The notes under the pieces: model-generated | What the model was told of the DNA's origin: nothing | The model's input: only the letters and a program-made list of their open reading frames with translations | The model's database searches: none | Shown: positions 9,818 to 18,960 of the stretch, piece by piece | Position numbering within the stretch: position 1 is the stretch's first letter | How the letters are laid out: each line of letters starts with the position of its first letter | Made by a program: the position numbers and the translations under genes | Assembly (NCBI RefSeq): GCF_003837865.1 | Contig: NZ_RQIS01000010.1 | Coordinates: 1-64,000, forward strand | Reading direction: 5' to 3' | Source of the DNA: Paraburkholderia dinghuensis | GTDB lineage: Bacteria; Pseudomonadota; Gammaproteobacteria; Burkholderiales; Burkholderiaceae | DNA length: 64,000 bases

Positions 9818-11109
9818 TAGAGAAGGTCCTTCATTCGATACCAGGCCATGGCGAGCACGAGGGCGGGCGTTCGCAACAGCGCCCCGCCGGGGAAATCGCG
9901 GTGACGGATCTTGCCGAACAGATCGAAGCGCGCGGCCTGGCCGTCGATGGCCTCGGCGATCAGCTTGCCCGCGAGCCCCGTCGTGTTGACGCCGTGTCCC
10001 GAGAAGCCCTGCGCGAAATACACAGTCGGCTTGAGGCGGCCGAAATGTGGCGCGCGATTCATCGTGATGTCGACGAAACCGCCCCATGCATAATCGACTT
10101 TCACATCCGCGAGCTGCGGAAAGGTCTTCAGCATGTCGTGCCGCATTGCCTCACCGAGGTTGGGCGGCTCGAACGTCGAATAGCTCACCTTGCCGCCCCA
10201 CAGGAGACGCGTGTCGGGCGCGGGGCGGAAATAGTCGAGCACGAAGCGGCTGTCGCACACGGCTGTTTGTGCCGGCATCAACGCGGCCATGCGTTCCTTT
10301 CCGAGCGGTTCGGTGGCGATCACGTAGGTGCCCACCGGCATGATCTTGCGCGAGAGTTCGGGCGCGAGCGTGCCCAGATACGTGTTGCAGGCGAGCACGA
10401 CGAATTTCGCGCGTACGTTGCCGCGCGCGGTTTCCACTACGTGACCGCCTTGCTCATCGTAAAGGCGCGTCACGGCGCTGTCCTCGAACAGACGCACGCC
10501 CGCAGCGACTGCTGCGCGCGCGAGGCCCAGCGTGTAGTTGAGCGGGTGCAGGTGGCCGCTGTCCGGATCGTAGAGACCGCCGACATACCGCGACGACTGC
10601 ACGTACTGGCCAACGCCGGGCGCGTCGACATACTGGAACCGGTCGTAGCCGAAACGTGAAGCTGCTTCGTCGCACCAGCGCTTGAGGGAATCGACATCGC
10701 GCGGCTTGTTCGCGGCGGTGAAGTAGCCGTGCGTGAGCGCGCAGTCGATATTGTGCTTCGCCACGCGTGACTTCACGATGTCGAGCGTTTCGAGGCCCAT
10801 GGCCCAGATCTGCCTGACTTCGTCCTTGCTCATGAAGGGGGCGAATGCGTCGATGTCACAGGCAAAGCCGCCGATCAGTTGTCCGCCGTTGCGTCCGCTC
10901 GCCGCCCATCCGACCTTCGACGCCTCGACGAGCGCAACGCTATAGCCGCGTTCGGCGAGGTTCAGTGCCGCCGAAACACCGGTCAGGCCCGCGCCGATCA
11001 CGCAGACATCGGCGGTGATCGTGCCTTCAAGAACGGGGTGACGGGTCGAATCGTTGGCGGTGGCCGCGTACCACGACTGTGCGTGAGACTGATTGGCGAA
11101 TTTGAGCAT
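9817..11109 (-). CDS. puuB: Gamma-glutamylputrescine oxidase (FAD), copy 2
   Basis: The 430-residue DAO-family flavoprotein has GAGLTG at 39-44, WAASGRNGGQLIGGF near residue 75 and a C-terminal YYVQGF-like segment (VYFAQGFSGHGVNTTGLAGK). It is clearly related to the gene just downstream, with the same length and layout, but the two are well diverged. The start at MLKFANQSHAQSW is the natural N terminus of the family. A rho-independent terminator separates it from the DUF3138 gene, so this pair probably has its own promoter or depends on read-through. Role as for copy 1, on putrescine or a related amine. Confidence 0.85.
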   Translation of the reverse strand: MLKFANQSHAQSWYAATANDSTRHPVLEGTITADVCVIGAGLTGVSAALNLAERGYSVALVEASKVGWAASGRNGGQLIGGFACDIDAFAPFMSKDEVRQIWAMGLETLDIVKSRVAKHNIDCALTHGYFTAANKPRDVDSLKRWCDEAASRFGYDRFQYVDAPGVGQYVQSSRYVGGLYDPDSGHLHPLNYTLGLARAAVAAGVRLFEDSAVTRLYDEQGGHVVETARGNVRAKFVVLACNTYLGTLAPELSRKIMPVGTYVIATEPLGKERMAALMPAQTAVCDSRFVLDYFRPAPDTRLLWGGKVSYSTFEPPNLGEAMRHDMLKTFPQLADVKVDYAWGGFVDITMNRAPHFGRLKPTVYFAQGFSGHGVNTTGLAGKLIAEAIDGQAARFDLFGKIRHRDFPGGALLRTPALVLAMAWYRMKDLL

Positions 11110-11125
11110 AAGCGAATGTCCAGAC

Positions 11126-11160
11126 AAAAAGCGGACGGCGCCGCACAGGCCGCCGTCCGC
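11126..11160 (-). terminator. Rho-independent terminator between DUF3138 gene and puuB pair
   Basis: A perfect 10-bp stem (GCGGACGGCG with CGCCGTCCGC, 10-nt loop) is followed on the minus strand by TTTTT. It lies between the DUF3138 stop and the start of the upstream puuB copy, so it splits the polyamine arm. Confidence 0.85.
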
Positions 11161-11170
11161 CACAGGCTCG

Positions 11171-12748
11171 TTAGAACGAGTAGATGAACTGCGTGCCGAG
11201 CAGGTCGTTGTTCTTGCTGTACGAGCCGTCGCTGCGCAGGAACACCTTCTGCGTGGCCCAGTCGTGGCGATACTCGACCTTGACCTGGATCTGCTGGGTC
11301 GGGAAGAACAGCAGGTCGAGCGCTACGTCCTGACGCGTTGCGCCCTTGCACTCGGTGCCGAATGTCGAAGAATTGACAAAGCAGTCCGCACCGATGCCAA
11401 AGCCGTTGGACGTATCCATGCCGTTGCCATTGAGCGCGATACCGCCGCCGCCGCCGCCGTTCTTGGTGTTGACGAGCACGTCATAGCGTGCGGTCACGCC
11501 CATCGGGCCCACCGACGGCAAGCTGAACTTGCGGTGCGCAAGCAGCGACAAACCGTACCACTGCGCGTTGCCGCCGTTGAACGCCGCACGCTGCTGCTGG
11601 CCGTAATCGATCTGGGCGTTGTATTGCAGGTCCGCGAGCGTGTAGGTCGCGTCCATCTGGCCGAAGAGGAAGTAGCCACCCGAGCTCGTCGCAAAGCTGC
11701 CCGGACCAAACCCAGGGCCGCCCGTCAGAGGATTGGTGCCGCTCGCCAGCGTCTGGCGTCCGATGTTGAACGAACCGCCAATGTCCAGCGCGCTCGACCA
11801 GGTGTAGTCAACACGTGCGGTGAACGTCGGGATCCTGTTGCTCACCGTGATCGGATCGCCCAGCGCGTTCGTGCCGACCTGCGTTTGCGCGCCATAGGTG
11901 CGGTACTGCTCGTTGGCGATCATGAACTTGTACGCCCAGTTGCCGCTCGGCGCCCAGTTCCAGCCCACGCCCACGTAGCTGCCCGGATCGGAGAAGTCGT
12001 AGAGCAGGTTGTGCGTGAGAGTCAGCATCTGGTTCGACTGCTGCACTTCGTAACCGCCGAAGCTCGGCATCAAACCTGCAACGAACGTTCCCGTGGCGGT
12101 AACCGGCACGGTGATGATCGCCGTGTTCAGGATGTTGTTGCCGATCTCGCCCTTATGGTTGGTCAACAGATTAATACCGTTGCCGCGGTTAGGCATGATC
12201 GAGACTTCGGCCGACGGTGCCATCGGCCCGACACCGAACGTCTTCTTGATGTCGAGGTACAGGTCGCCGAACGTACTGTTGAAGTAGTTGTAGTCGGTCG
12301 AGTGATTCGCGAACAGGAACGACGAGGTATTCTGCGCGCGGTTGTAGATATACGTCGGATCGATGTAGCCCGTGATCGACAGACCCGCGAGCGGTCCGGT
12401 GTTCGCTGCATCTGTGAGCGAGTCAACCTTGAGCTGCTGGTTGGCCATCTGCTGCTTCATCGCATCGACCTGATCGTTGGTCAGACGCGCCGGTGCGTTG
12501 CCGTAGTCAGGAGAGGTCACGTCCACGACCTGCGCCGGCGCTGCAGCTGCCGGTGCCACGATCGCCGCATTCTTTGTAGTGCCCTTCGTGCTCTTCGATT
12601 CGGCCAGTTCCGACTTGAGCGATTTCACCTCTTTTTGCAGCGCGTTCAACTGCGCCTGCAGGGCTTTGATCTGGTCACTGGTCGTGTCTGCCATGGCGAG
12701 CCCCGGCAACGCCCCGGCAACCAGCAAACAGATTAACTTCTTCCTCAT
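11171..12748 (-). CDS. DUF3138 outer-membrane porin-like protein
   Basis: The 525-residue protein has a 20-residue signal peptide (MRKKLICLLVAGALPGLAMA). A coiled-coil stretch follows (about residues 22-52, heptads in IKALQAQLNALQKEVKSLKSEL), and the rest is Gly/Asn/aromatic-rich, as in a beta-barrel, ending YSF with a terminal Phe. This is the architecture of DUF3138 proteins of Burkholderia: a short periplasmic coiled coil in front of a barrel. Its place directly after potI suggests an outer-membrane pore for polyamines, but this is inferred from context only. A terminator follows it immediately. Confidence 0.82.
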   Translation of the reverse strand: MRKKLICLLVAGALPGLAMADTTSDQIKALQAQLNALQKEVKSLKSELAESKSTKGTTKNAAIVAPAAAAPAQVVDVTSPDYGNAPARLTNDQVDAMKQQMANQQLKVDSLTDAANTGPLAGLSITGYIDPTYIYNRAQNTSSFLFANHSTDYNYFNSTFGDLYLDIKKTFGVGPMAPSAEVSIMPNRGNGINLLTNHKGEIGNNILNTAIITVPVTATGTFVAGLMPSFGGYEVQQSNQMLTLTHNLLYDFSDPGSYVGVGWNWAPSGNWAYKFMIANEQYRTYGAQTQVGTNALGDPITVSNRIPTFTARVDYTWSSALDIGGSFNIGRQTLASGTNPLTGGPGFGPGSFATSSGGYFLFGQMDATYTLADLQYNAQIDYGQQQRAAFNGGNAQWYGLSLLAHRKFSLPSVGPMGVTARYDVLVNTKNGGGGGGIALNGNGMDTSNGFGIGADCFVNSSTFGTECKGATRQDVALDLLFFPTQQIQVKVEYRHDWATQKVFLRSDGSYSKNNDLLGTQFIYSF

Positions 12749-12812
12749 CAGGATTCTCCTTGTGGGTCGTTATTGCAAAGACATCGGCGTGTGAATTGGG
12801 TACCCCGTTTGC

Positions 12813-12838
12813 GTACGGCTCGTCCCCACGAGCCGTAC
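12813..12838. other. Stem-loop between potI and the DUF3138 gene
   Basis: A perfect 11-bp stem (GTACGGCTCGT, loop CCCC, ACGAGCCGTAC) lies in the 170-bp gap. No U-run follows on either strand, so it is more likely an mRNA-stabilising or processing hairpin, or a weak attenuator, than a true terminator. Confidence 0.6.
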
Positions 12839-12918
12839 TGCCCTGTACACGGTTGCCGCGTGATGTCGCTTCGCGTTGTGCGTCAGGTTGTATTTCCGGT
12901 GCTGCAGATCTGCGCCGC

Positions 12919-13830
12919 TCAAGCCACGCTGCGGCCAATCGGTTGACCCACCGCGCCCGCAGGTGCGGCGGGCTGAACGGATTCCGCGGGATCGGGTTGA
13001 ATGAACGCCAGTTGCATATCGCGCAGGCGCTTTTTCTCGCGGGCCATCATCAACTGGTTCAAGAGGATCACCCCGATCGTCACCGCGCTGATGAAGAGCG
13101 TGGCCAGCGCGTTCATCTCGGGATTCAGGCCAAGACGTACGCGCGAGAACACGACGAGCGGCAACGTCGTCGAACCCGGGCCCGAAAGGAACGCGGAGAG
13201 CACGAGGTCGTCGATCGAGAGCGTGAACGAGAGCAGCCAGCCGGAGAGCAGCGCCTGCGAGATCAGCGGCAGCGTGATCACGAAGAACACCTTCAGCGGC
13301 GTGGCGCCGAGGTCGAGCGCCGCTTCTTCGAGCGAGCGGTTCATCTCTTTCACGCGCGACTGCACGATGATCGCGACGTACGAGACGCACAGCATGACGT
13401 GGCCGATCCACATCGTGATGATGCCGCGGCCCTTCGGCCAGCCGAGCGTCTGCTCAAGCGCCACGAACAGCAGCAGAAGCGAGATGCCCTGGATGACTTC
13501 GGGAATCACGAGCGGCGCGTTGATCATGGCCGTGTAGAGCGTGAAGCCCTTGAAGCGGCCCATGCGCGCGAGCACATAGCCGGCCCACGTGCCGATCGCG
13601 ACCGACGCGAACGCCGTCATCAAGCCGATCTTCAGCGAGAGCCACGCGGCATTGAGCAGTTCGTCGTCCTGTATCAGCGCGGCGTACCACTTGAGTGAGA
13701 ACCCGGACCAGACGGTCACGAGCTTCGACTCGTTGAACGAATAGACAATGAGGCTGACGATCGGGATGTAGAGAAACAGAAACCCGAGCGTGAGCACGAC
13801 TACCGAGAGTGCGCGGTTTGGCTTGATCAT
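12919..13830 (-). CDS. potI: Putrescine ABC transporter permease
   Basis: The 303-residue inner-membrane permease of the PotC/PotI group has six transmembrane segments and the EAA-type loop (SLEEAALDLGATPLKVFFVITLPLI). The N terminus RALSVVVLTLGFLFLYIPIVSLIVYSFN is typical of PotI. The start at MIKPNRAL overlaps the potH stop by 4 bp (ATGA). It forms the membrane channel with PotH. The tail is Pro/Ala-rich. Operon membership with PotF, PotG and the Puu enzymes supports putrescine as the substrate. Confidence 0.92.
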   Translation of the reverse strand: MIKPNRALSVVVLTLGFLFLYIPIVSLIVYSFNESKLVTVWSGFSLKWYAALIQDDELLNAAWLSLKIGLMTAFASVAIGTWAGYVLARMGRFKGFTLYTAMINAPLVIPEVIQGISLLLLFVALEQTLGWPKGRGIITMWIGHVMLCVSYVAIIVQSRVKEMNRSLEEAALDLGATPLKVFFVITLPLISQALLSGWLLSFTLSIDDLVLSAFLSGPGSTTLPLVVFSRVRLGLNPEMNALATLFISAVTIGVILLNQLMMAREKKRLRDMQLAFIQPDPAESVQPAAPAGAVGQPIGRSVA

Positions 13831-14801
13831 TTGCCTTCCTCCAGTTCCTTGACCTGGTAATACTGAAAGAGAGCCATCGGCACGAGCAGCAGCAGCACCA
13901 TCGCGACCGTCACTGCGGACGCCATCGGCCAGTCCATGTTGTTGAAGAACTCGTCCCACATGACGCGGCCGATCATGAGCGTGTCGGCGCCGCCGAGCAG
14001 CTCAGGAATCACGTACTCGCCGACCGCCGGAATGAACACGAGCAGGCTGCCCGCGATGATCCCGTTCTTCGAAAGCGGCAGCGTGATCTGCGTGAACGCG
14101 ACCCACGGCTTCGCGCCGAGGTCATAGGCGGCTTCCAGCAGCGTGAGGTCCATCTTGACGAGGTGCGCGTAGAGCGGCATCACCATGAACGGCAGATACG
14201 AATAGACCATGCCGATCTGAACGCCCACGTCGCTGTGATAGAGCCGCAGCGGCGAATGGATGAGGCCGATCGCCATGAGCGCGTGATTGAGCAGACCGTC
14301 GTCCTTGAGAATGCCGATCCATGCGTAGACACGGATCAGGAACGACGTCCAGAACGGCAGCATCACGCCCATCATGAGCACGTTGCGCGTGGCCGGATTC
14401 GAGCGCGCGATGAAGTACGCGATCGGATAGCCGATCAGCAGGCAGAGGATGGTCGAGATTGCGGCCATCTTGAGCGAGCTGATATAGGTGGCGATGTACA
14501 GGTCGTCCTGCAGCAGGAACGCGTAGTGCGAGAGCTGCAGCGCGAAGTGCAAGACACCGTCTTTGAACTGGACGAGGGTCGTGTAGGGCGGGACGGCCAT
14601 CGCCTGATCGGCGAAGCTGATCTTCAGCACGAGCACGAACGGCACGGCGAAGAACAGCGTGAGCCACAGGAACGGGATGCCGATGACGGCGGTGCGGCCC
14701 GACGGCACGAAGCGCGAGAGGAAGCGCATGAGCGCGCCGCGTCGCACGCCGCCGGTGCCGGCCGCGCCCGGCGCGCCGCTGGTGGGAATAGAGGTACTCA
14801 T
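13827..14801 (-). CDS. potH: Putrescine ABC transporter permease
   Basis: The 324-residue permease of the PotB/PotH group has a poorly conserved 30-residue cytoplasmic N-terminal extension (Gly/Ala/Arg-rich). Six membrane helices and the EAA loop (TLLEAAYDLGAKPWVAFTQITLPLS) follow. The start at MSTSIPTSG lies 13 bp after the potG stop. It works with PotI as the inner-membrane channel. The 4-bp overlap with potI shows tight translational coupling. Confidence 0.92.
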   Translation of the reverse strand: MSTSIPTSGAPGAAGTGGVRRGALMRFLSRFVPSGRTAVIGIPFLWLTLFFAVPFVLVLKISFADQAMAVPPYTTLVQFKDGVLHFALQLSHYAFLLQDDLYIATYISSLKMAAISTILCLLIGYPIAYFIARSNPATRNVLMMGVMLPFWTSFLIRVYAWIGILKDDGLLNHALMAIGLIHSPLRLYHSDVGVQIGMVYSYLPFMVMPLYAHLVKMDLTLLEAAYDLGAKPWVAFTQITLPLSKNGIIAGSLLVFIPAVGEYVIPELLGGADTLMIGRVMWDEFFNNMDWPMASAVTVAMVLLLLVPMALFQYYQVKELEEGK

Positions 14802-14814
14802 TTCGGCATCCTCC

Positions 14815-15969
14815 TCATTGTGTGAGCACGACGCCGCTGGACGGCGCCCACGAAACGTAGACGTCGTCGTTCCAGGCGGGCGCACCCTCGTTCAGGAGAT
14901 GCGAACTGGAGAGGTTCGAGACGACCACCTTGCCGCCGGGCAGACGCACGTGATAGAGCGAGTAGCTGCCCATGTAGGCGACGTCGGTGACCACGCCGCG
15001 CGCCCAGTTGGTCGTCGTGCCGGGTTTGTCACGCGTGACGCGCACGCGCTCCGGTCGCACGGAGATGCCAACGGGCATGCCGAGCGGCCCGGTGATGCCG
15101 TGGCTCACGTACATGCGTGTTTCGAGTTCGTCGCTTTCGACGAAGATGTGATCGGGTTCGTCCTCGACCACGCGGCCTTCGAAGAGGTTGGTCGAACCGA
15201 TGAACTCGGCCGAGAAGCGGCAATTGGGGAATTCGTAGACGTCGCTCGGCGTGCCGATCTGCATGATGCGACCTTCGCTCATGACGGCGAGGCGGTTGGC
15301 CATGGTCATCGCTTCTTCCTGATCGTGCGTGACCATCACACAAGTGACATCGACCTTTTCGATAATGTTCACGAGTTCGAGCTGCGTCTTCTGGCGGATC
15401 TTCTTGTCGAGCGCGGACATGGGCTCGTCGAGCAGAAGCAGCTTGGGGCGCTTGACGAGCGAGCGCGCGAGCGCGACACGCTGTTGCTGGCCGCCGGAGA
15501 GCTGATGCGGTTTGCGCTGGCCATAGCGGCTCATCTGCACGAGGTTCAGGGCGTCGGCGACGCGCTCCTTGATCTCGTTCTTCGGGACGCCTTCCTGCTT
15601 GAGGCCGAACGCGACATTCGACTCGACGCTCATGTGCGGGAAAAGCGCGTACGACTGAAACATCATGTTGACCGGGCGCCGGTACGGGGGCAGCGACGCG
15701 AGGTCCTCGCCGTCGACGAAGATGCGGCCCGACGTGGCCGTTTCGAGTCCCGCGAGCATGCGCAGCAGCGTGGACTTGCCGCAGCCGGAGCTGCCGAGCA
15801 GCGCGAACAGTTCGTTCTTCGCGATGTTGAGGCTCACGTTGTCCACGGCGGTGCTGTCGCCGAATTTCTTGACGACGTTTTCGATTCGCACGAAAGCGTC
15901 ATTGGAGTTGGCTCGGGTGCCCGATGCACCCACGGCCGGATTGGCGTTGACTTTTGACGTCGAATTCAT
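14815..15969 (-). CDS. potG: Putrescine ABC transporter, ATP-binding subunit
   Basis: The 384-residue ATPase has Walker A GSSGCGKST, signature LSGGQQQR, Walker B LLLLDEPMSALDKKIR and a C-terminal TOBE domain, as in PotA/PotG. A Q-loop stretch (MMFQSYALFPHMSVESNVAFGLKQ) is also clear. It powers the PotHI channel. The ATG at MNSTSKVNA is chosen; frames further upstream run through the potF-potG gap and look non-coding. It is named PotG rather than PotA because it sits in an F-G-H-I order next to a PotF-type binding protein. Confidence 0.92.
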   Translation of the reverse strand: MNSTSKVNANPAVGASGTRANSNDAFVRIENVVKKFGDSTAVDNVSLNIAKNELFALLGSSGCGKSTLLRMLAGLETATSGRIFVDGEDLASLPPYRRPVNMMFQSYALFPHMSVESNVAFGLKQEGVPKNEIKERVADALNLVQMSRYGQRKPHQLSGGQQQRVALARSLVKRPKLLLLDEPMSALDKKIRQKTQLELVNIIEKVDVTCVMVTHDQEEAMTMANRLAVMSEGRIMQIGTPSDVYEFPNCRFSAEFIGSTNLFEGRVVEDEPDHIFVESDELETRMYVSHGITGPLGMPVGISVRPERVRVTRDKPGTTTNWARGVVTDVAYMGSYSLYHVRLPGGKVVVSNLSSSHLLNEGAPAWNDDVYVSWAPSSGVVLTQ

Positions 15970-16141
15970 GATGTAACCTTGGTTCCTTTCTGATCGCAGG
16001 CATGAGTCGACCCGCACGGGGCGCATGACGCGACTCGCGGATTGCTGCGAACGAGGCTCGGGGAAGGCTGCGCAGCCTTGGTTCAACTCGGACACCTGAA
16101 GCGACTCAGGCGCGCAGCCGGACTACCACCACTGACTACAG

Positions 16142-16172
16142 GCGGAGAGGGGTCGAGCGATCCCTCTTCCGC
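16142..16172. other. Stem-loop between potF and potG
   Basis: GCGGAGAGGG pairs with CCCTCTTCCGC (one bulge) in the 240-bp gap downstream of potF on the minus strand. No U-run follows. Such hairpins after a binding-protein gene often protect that part of the message and keep its level above that of the membrane subunits; that role is inferred here. Confidence 0.5.
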
Positions 16173-16211
16173 AGTGTCTCCTTCGTTTTATTTCCAGACC
16201 GCTTCATTCAA

Positions 16212-17333
16212 TCAATGGCCCGTCTTGAGCTGTGCCCACAGACGGTTTTCCAGACGCAGGATGTCGGCCGGCATCGGCTTCATCAGCGTCATCTTCTTCA
16301 GAACTTCGTCCGACGGGTACACGGTCGGATCCTGGGCGACGCCCGGCGTCACGAACGTGCGTGCGGACTTGTTCGCGGTCGGGTAGAACACTTCGTTCGT
16401 GATCTGCGAGTTGACCTTCGGATCTTCGATGTAGTTGATCCACTTCATCGCTGCTTCGGGATGCGGTGCATCCTTCGGCACGACCATCACGTCGAACCAC
16501 AGCAGACCGCCTTCCTTCGGGTTCGTGAACTTGAGTTCGTACGAGCGCTTGGCTTCTTCGGCACGGCGGTGCGCGATGCCGACGTCACCCGACCAGGCCA
16601 CCGCGACGCAGATGTCGTTGTTCACGAGGTCGTTGATGTAGCCCGACGAGTTGAACTGGGTGATGTACGGGCGGACTTTCTTCAGCACTTCAAAGGCGGC
16701 CTGATAGTCGGCCGGATTCGTGCTGTTCGGGTCCTTGTGCATGTACTGCAGCGTTGCTGCAAACACGTCCACGGCCTGGTCGAGGAACGACACGCCACAG
16801 CCCTTCAGCTTCGAGAGATATTGCGGATCGAACACGAGCGCCCAGCTGTCGACCGGCGCGTTGTCGCCGAGTGCCTTCTTGACGGCTTGCACGTTGTAGC
16901 CGATGCCGTCGGTGCCGAAGGCCCAGGGCACGCCGTACTGGTTGCCCGGATCGGCGTCCGCGATCATGTGCATGAGCGTCGGATCGAGGTTCGACAGGTT
17001 AGGCATGTGCGCCTTGTCGAGCTTCTGGTACACGCCTGCCTGAATCTGCTTGGCCATGTAGTTCGAGGTCGGCACAACGATGTCATAGCCCGAGCTACCG
17101 GCGAGCAGCTTGGCCTGCAGCGTATCGTCGCTGTCGTAGTTGTCGTACTTGACCTTGATTCCGGTCTGCTTTTCGAAGTTCGGAATCGTGTCCTTCGCAA
17201 TGTAGTCGGACCAGTTGTAGACGTTCAGCACTTCATCGGCCGCACGGACCGGTTGACTCGAAGTAGCCGTGAGACCCGCGCACAGGGCGAGGGCAGCTGT
17301 CGCGACCGCAGTACGAAGATGACAAACACTCAT
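16212..17333 (-). CDS. potF: Putrescine-binding periplasmic protein
   Basis: The 373-residue protein has a signal peptide of about 31 residues and then the PotD/PotF hallmark EVLNVYNWSDYIAKDTIPNFEKQTGIKVKYDNYDSDD. Further family blocks are YDIVVPTSNYMAKQIQ, GNQYGVPWAFGTDGIGYN and AVAWSGDVG. It binds putrescine (or another polyamine) in the periplasm for the PotGHI importer. Its start at MSVCHLRTAV was preferred over an in-frame ATG 24 codons upstream, which lacks signal-peptide character. It sits 78 bp after the SpuC aminotransferase gene in the same direction. Confidence 0.92.
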   Translation of the reverse strand: MSVCHLRTAVATAALALCAGLTATSSQPVRAADEVLNVYNWSDYIAKDTIPNFEKQTGIKVKYDNYDSDDTLQAKLLAGSSGYDIVVPTSNYMAKQIQAGVYQKLDKAHMPNLSNLDPTLMHMIADADPGNQYGVPWAFGTDGIGYNVQAVKKALGDNAPVDSWALVFDPQYLSKLKGCGVSFLDQAVDVFAATLQYMHKDPNSTNPADYQAAFEVLKKVRPYITQFNSSGYINDLVNNDICVAVAWSGDVGIAHRRAEEAKRSYELKFTNPKEGGLLWFDVMVVPKDAPHPEAAMKWINYIEDPKVNSQITNEVFYPTANKSARTFVTPGVAQDPTVYPSDEVLKKMTLMKPMPADILRLENRLWAQLKTGH

Positions 17334-17411
17334 GTTGGTTTCCCCTGAAGATGAAGATGGATCGGCAGTGCCTTTACCCCGTGACGTACTGCCGAACCCG
17401 GACAAGTGGTG

Positions 17412-18845
17412 TTACATAAGACCCAGTTGCTGCGCCGTTGCGTCGATGGCCTTCTTCGCCTTCGACACGATTTCGTCGATTTCGCTACGCGTGATCACGA
17501 GCGGCGGCGACAGCAGCATCCGGTCGCCCGTCGCGCGCATGATCAGATTGCCGTTGAAGCAGAAGTCGCGGCACAGCGTGCCGACGTCGCCGCCGTTCGC
17601 GAAGCGCTTGCGCGTCTTCGGATCTTCAGCGAGCTGAATGCCCGCAACGAGACCGACGCCGGAGATGTCGCCCACGATCGGATGATTGGCCAGCGCTTCG
17701 CGCAGGCGTTGCTGGAAGTACGGTCCGGTGTCGTGCTTCACGCGCTCAACGATGCCTTCGTCGCGCAGCAGCTTGAGGTTCGCGACCGCGACCGCGGCTG
17801 CCACCGGGTGGCCCGAGTACGTGAGACCGTGATTGAAGTCGCCATTCTCGATGATGGCCTTCGCGACGCGATCATGGAGACCCACCGCGCCCATCGGTAT
17901 GTAGCCGCTCGTGAGGCCCTTGGCCATCGTGATCAGGTCCGGCTCGAAGCCGAAGTGCTGATGCGCGAACCATTCGCCGGTACGTCCGAAGCCACCGATC
18001 ACTTCGTCGGCGCAGAGCAGGATGTCGTATTTGCGGCAGATGCGCTGGATTTCCGGCCAGTAGGTCGACGGCGGGAAGATCACGCCGCCCGCGCCCTGGA
18101 ACGGCTCGCCGATAAACGCGGCGACGTTCTCGGCGCCGACTTCGAGGATCTTCGCTTCGAGCTGCTGCGCACGCGCGAGGCCGAATTCTTCCGGCGTCAT
18201 GTTGGCTTCGGCTTCGCCGAAGAAATACGGCTGGTCGATGTGAACGATGTTCTCGACCTTCGACGGCATCTGTTCGTGCATGTACCCCATGCCGCCCAGC
18301 GTTCCGCCCGCGATGGTCGAACCGTGATAGCCGTTCTTGCGCGAGATGACGATCTTCTTCGATGCTTTGCCCTGCGTGAACCAGTATTGATGCACGATGC
18401 GCAGCACCGTGTCGTTGCCCTCGGAACCGCTGTTGCAATAGAAGAAGTGGTTGAACGGCGCCGGCGCGAGCTGCGCGAGCAGCGCCGACAATTCGATGAC
18501 CGGCGGGTGGGTGGTTTTGAAGAACGTGTTGTAGTACGGCAGTTCCTGCATCTGCTTGTACGCGGCGTCAGCGAGTTCCTTGCGGCTGTAGCCGACGTTC
18601 ACGCACCAGAGACCGGCCATGCCGTCGATGATCTGGTTGCCTTCTGAATCCCACAGGTACACGCCCTTCGCTTTCACGATCACGCGGCTGCCCTGCTTGT
18701 TGAGCGAGCCCATATCCGAGAACGGATGGATGTGGTGCGCGGCGTCGAGGGCGCGGTACTCGGCCGTCGAGCGCGCGGACTCTGCGCGCAGCGTCGTGGG
18801 CGCGGCCTGGATCACGCTTGCGGGGGCATCGATTCGATAACTCAT
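17412..18845 (-). CDS. spuC: Putrescine-pyruvate aminotransferase (class III, PLP)
   Basis: The 477-residue class III aminotransferase has the YNTFFKTTHPPVIELS region, the phosphate-binding NSGSEGNDTVLRI segment, LLCADEVIGGFGRTGEWF (PLP-ring Asp) and the Schiff-base lysine in ITMAKGLTSGYIPMGAV. This pattern matches Pseudomonas SpuC and related polyamine or beta-alanine:pyruvate transaminases. It likely converts putrescine to 4-aminobutanal with pyruvate as acceptor, a route parallel to the gamma-glutamyl pathway. It could also act as GABA or diamine aminotransferase, since no separate puuE is present. A palindromic element and a GACAGGAGACAAG ribosome site lie directly before the ATG. Confidence 0.87.
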   Translation of the reverse strand: MSYRIDAPASVIQAAPTTLRAESARSTAEYRALDAAHHIHPFSDMGSLNKQGSRVIVKAKGVYLWDSEGNQIIDGMAGLWCVNVGYSRKELADAAYKQMQELPYYNTFFKTTHPPVIELSALLAQLAPAPFNHFFYCNSGSEGNDTVLRIVHQYWFTQGKASKKIVISRKNGYHGSTIAGGTLGGMGYMHEQMPSKVENIVHIDQPYFFGEAEANMTPEEFGLARAQQLEAKILEVGAENVAAFIGEPFQGAGGVIFPPSTYWPEIQRICRKYDILLCADEVIGGFGRTGEWFAHQHFGFEPDLITMAKGLTSGYIPMGAVGLHDRVAKAIIENGDFNHGLTYSGHPVAAAVAVANLKLLRDEGIVERVKHDTGPYFQQRLREALANHPIVGDISGVGLVAGIQLAEDPKTRKRFANGGDVGTLCRDFCFNGNLIMRATGDRMLLSPPLVITRSEIDEIVSKAKKAIDATAQQLGLM

Positions 18846-18860
18846 TGCTTGTCTCCTGTC

Positions 18861-18894
18861 GATGGGACTTGGCGCTTTAGCGCTTAGTCCCATC
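18861..18894. repeat. 34-bp palindromic element, copy A (5' of spuC)
   Basis: An imperfect palindrome with arms GATGGGACT and AGTCCCATC around a GGCGCTTTAGCGC-type core. It lies against the spuC ribosome site. Read on the gene strand, the flank CGACAGGAGACAA is the Shine-Dalgarno itself. It is a member of the family found at 18910, 31923, 38234, 38311 and 40156. Confidence 0.85.
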
Positions 18895-18909
18895 CCATGC
18901 ACAGCGGTC

Positions 18910-18943
18910 GATGGGACCCGGTGCTTTAGCGCCTGGCCCCATC
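18910..18943. repeat. 34-bp palindromic element, copy B (between puuA and spuC)
   Basis: A second, more degenerate copy (arms GATGGGACC and GGCCCCATC, core GGTGCTTTAGCGCC), 15 bp from copy A in tandem. It lies just after the puuA stop on the minus strand. Confidence 0.8.
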
Positions 18944-18960
18944 CCTTACAAAGTTTTCAG

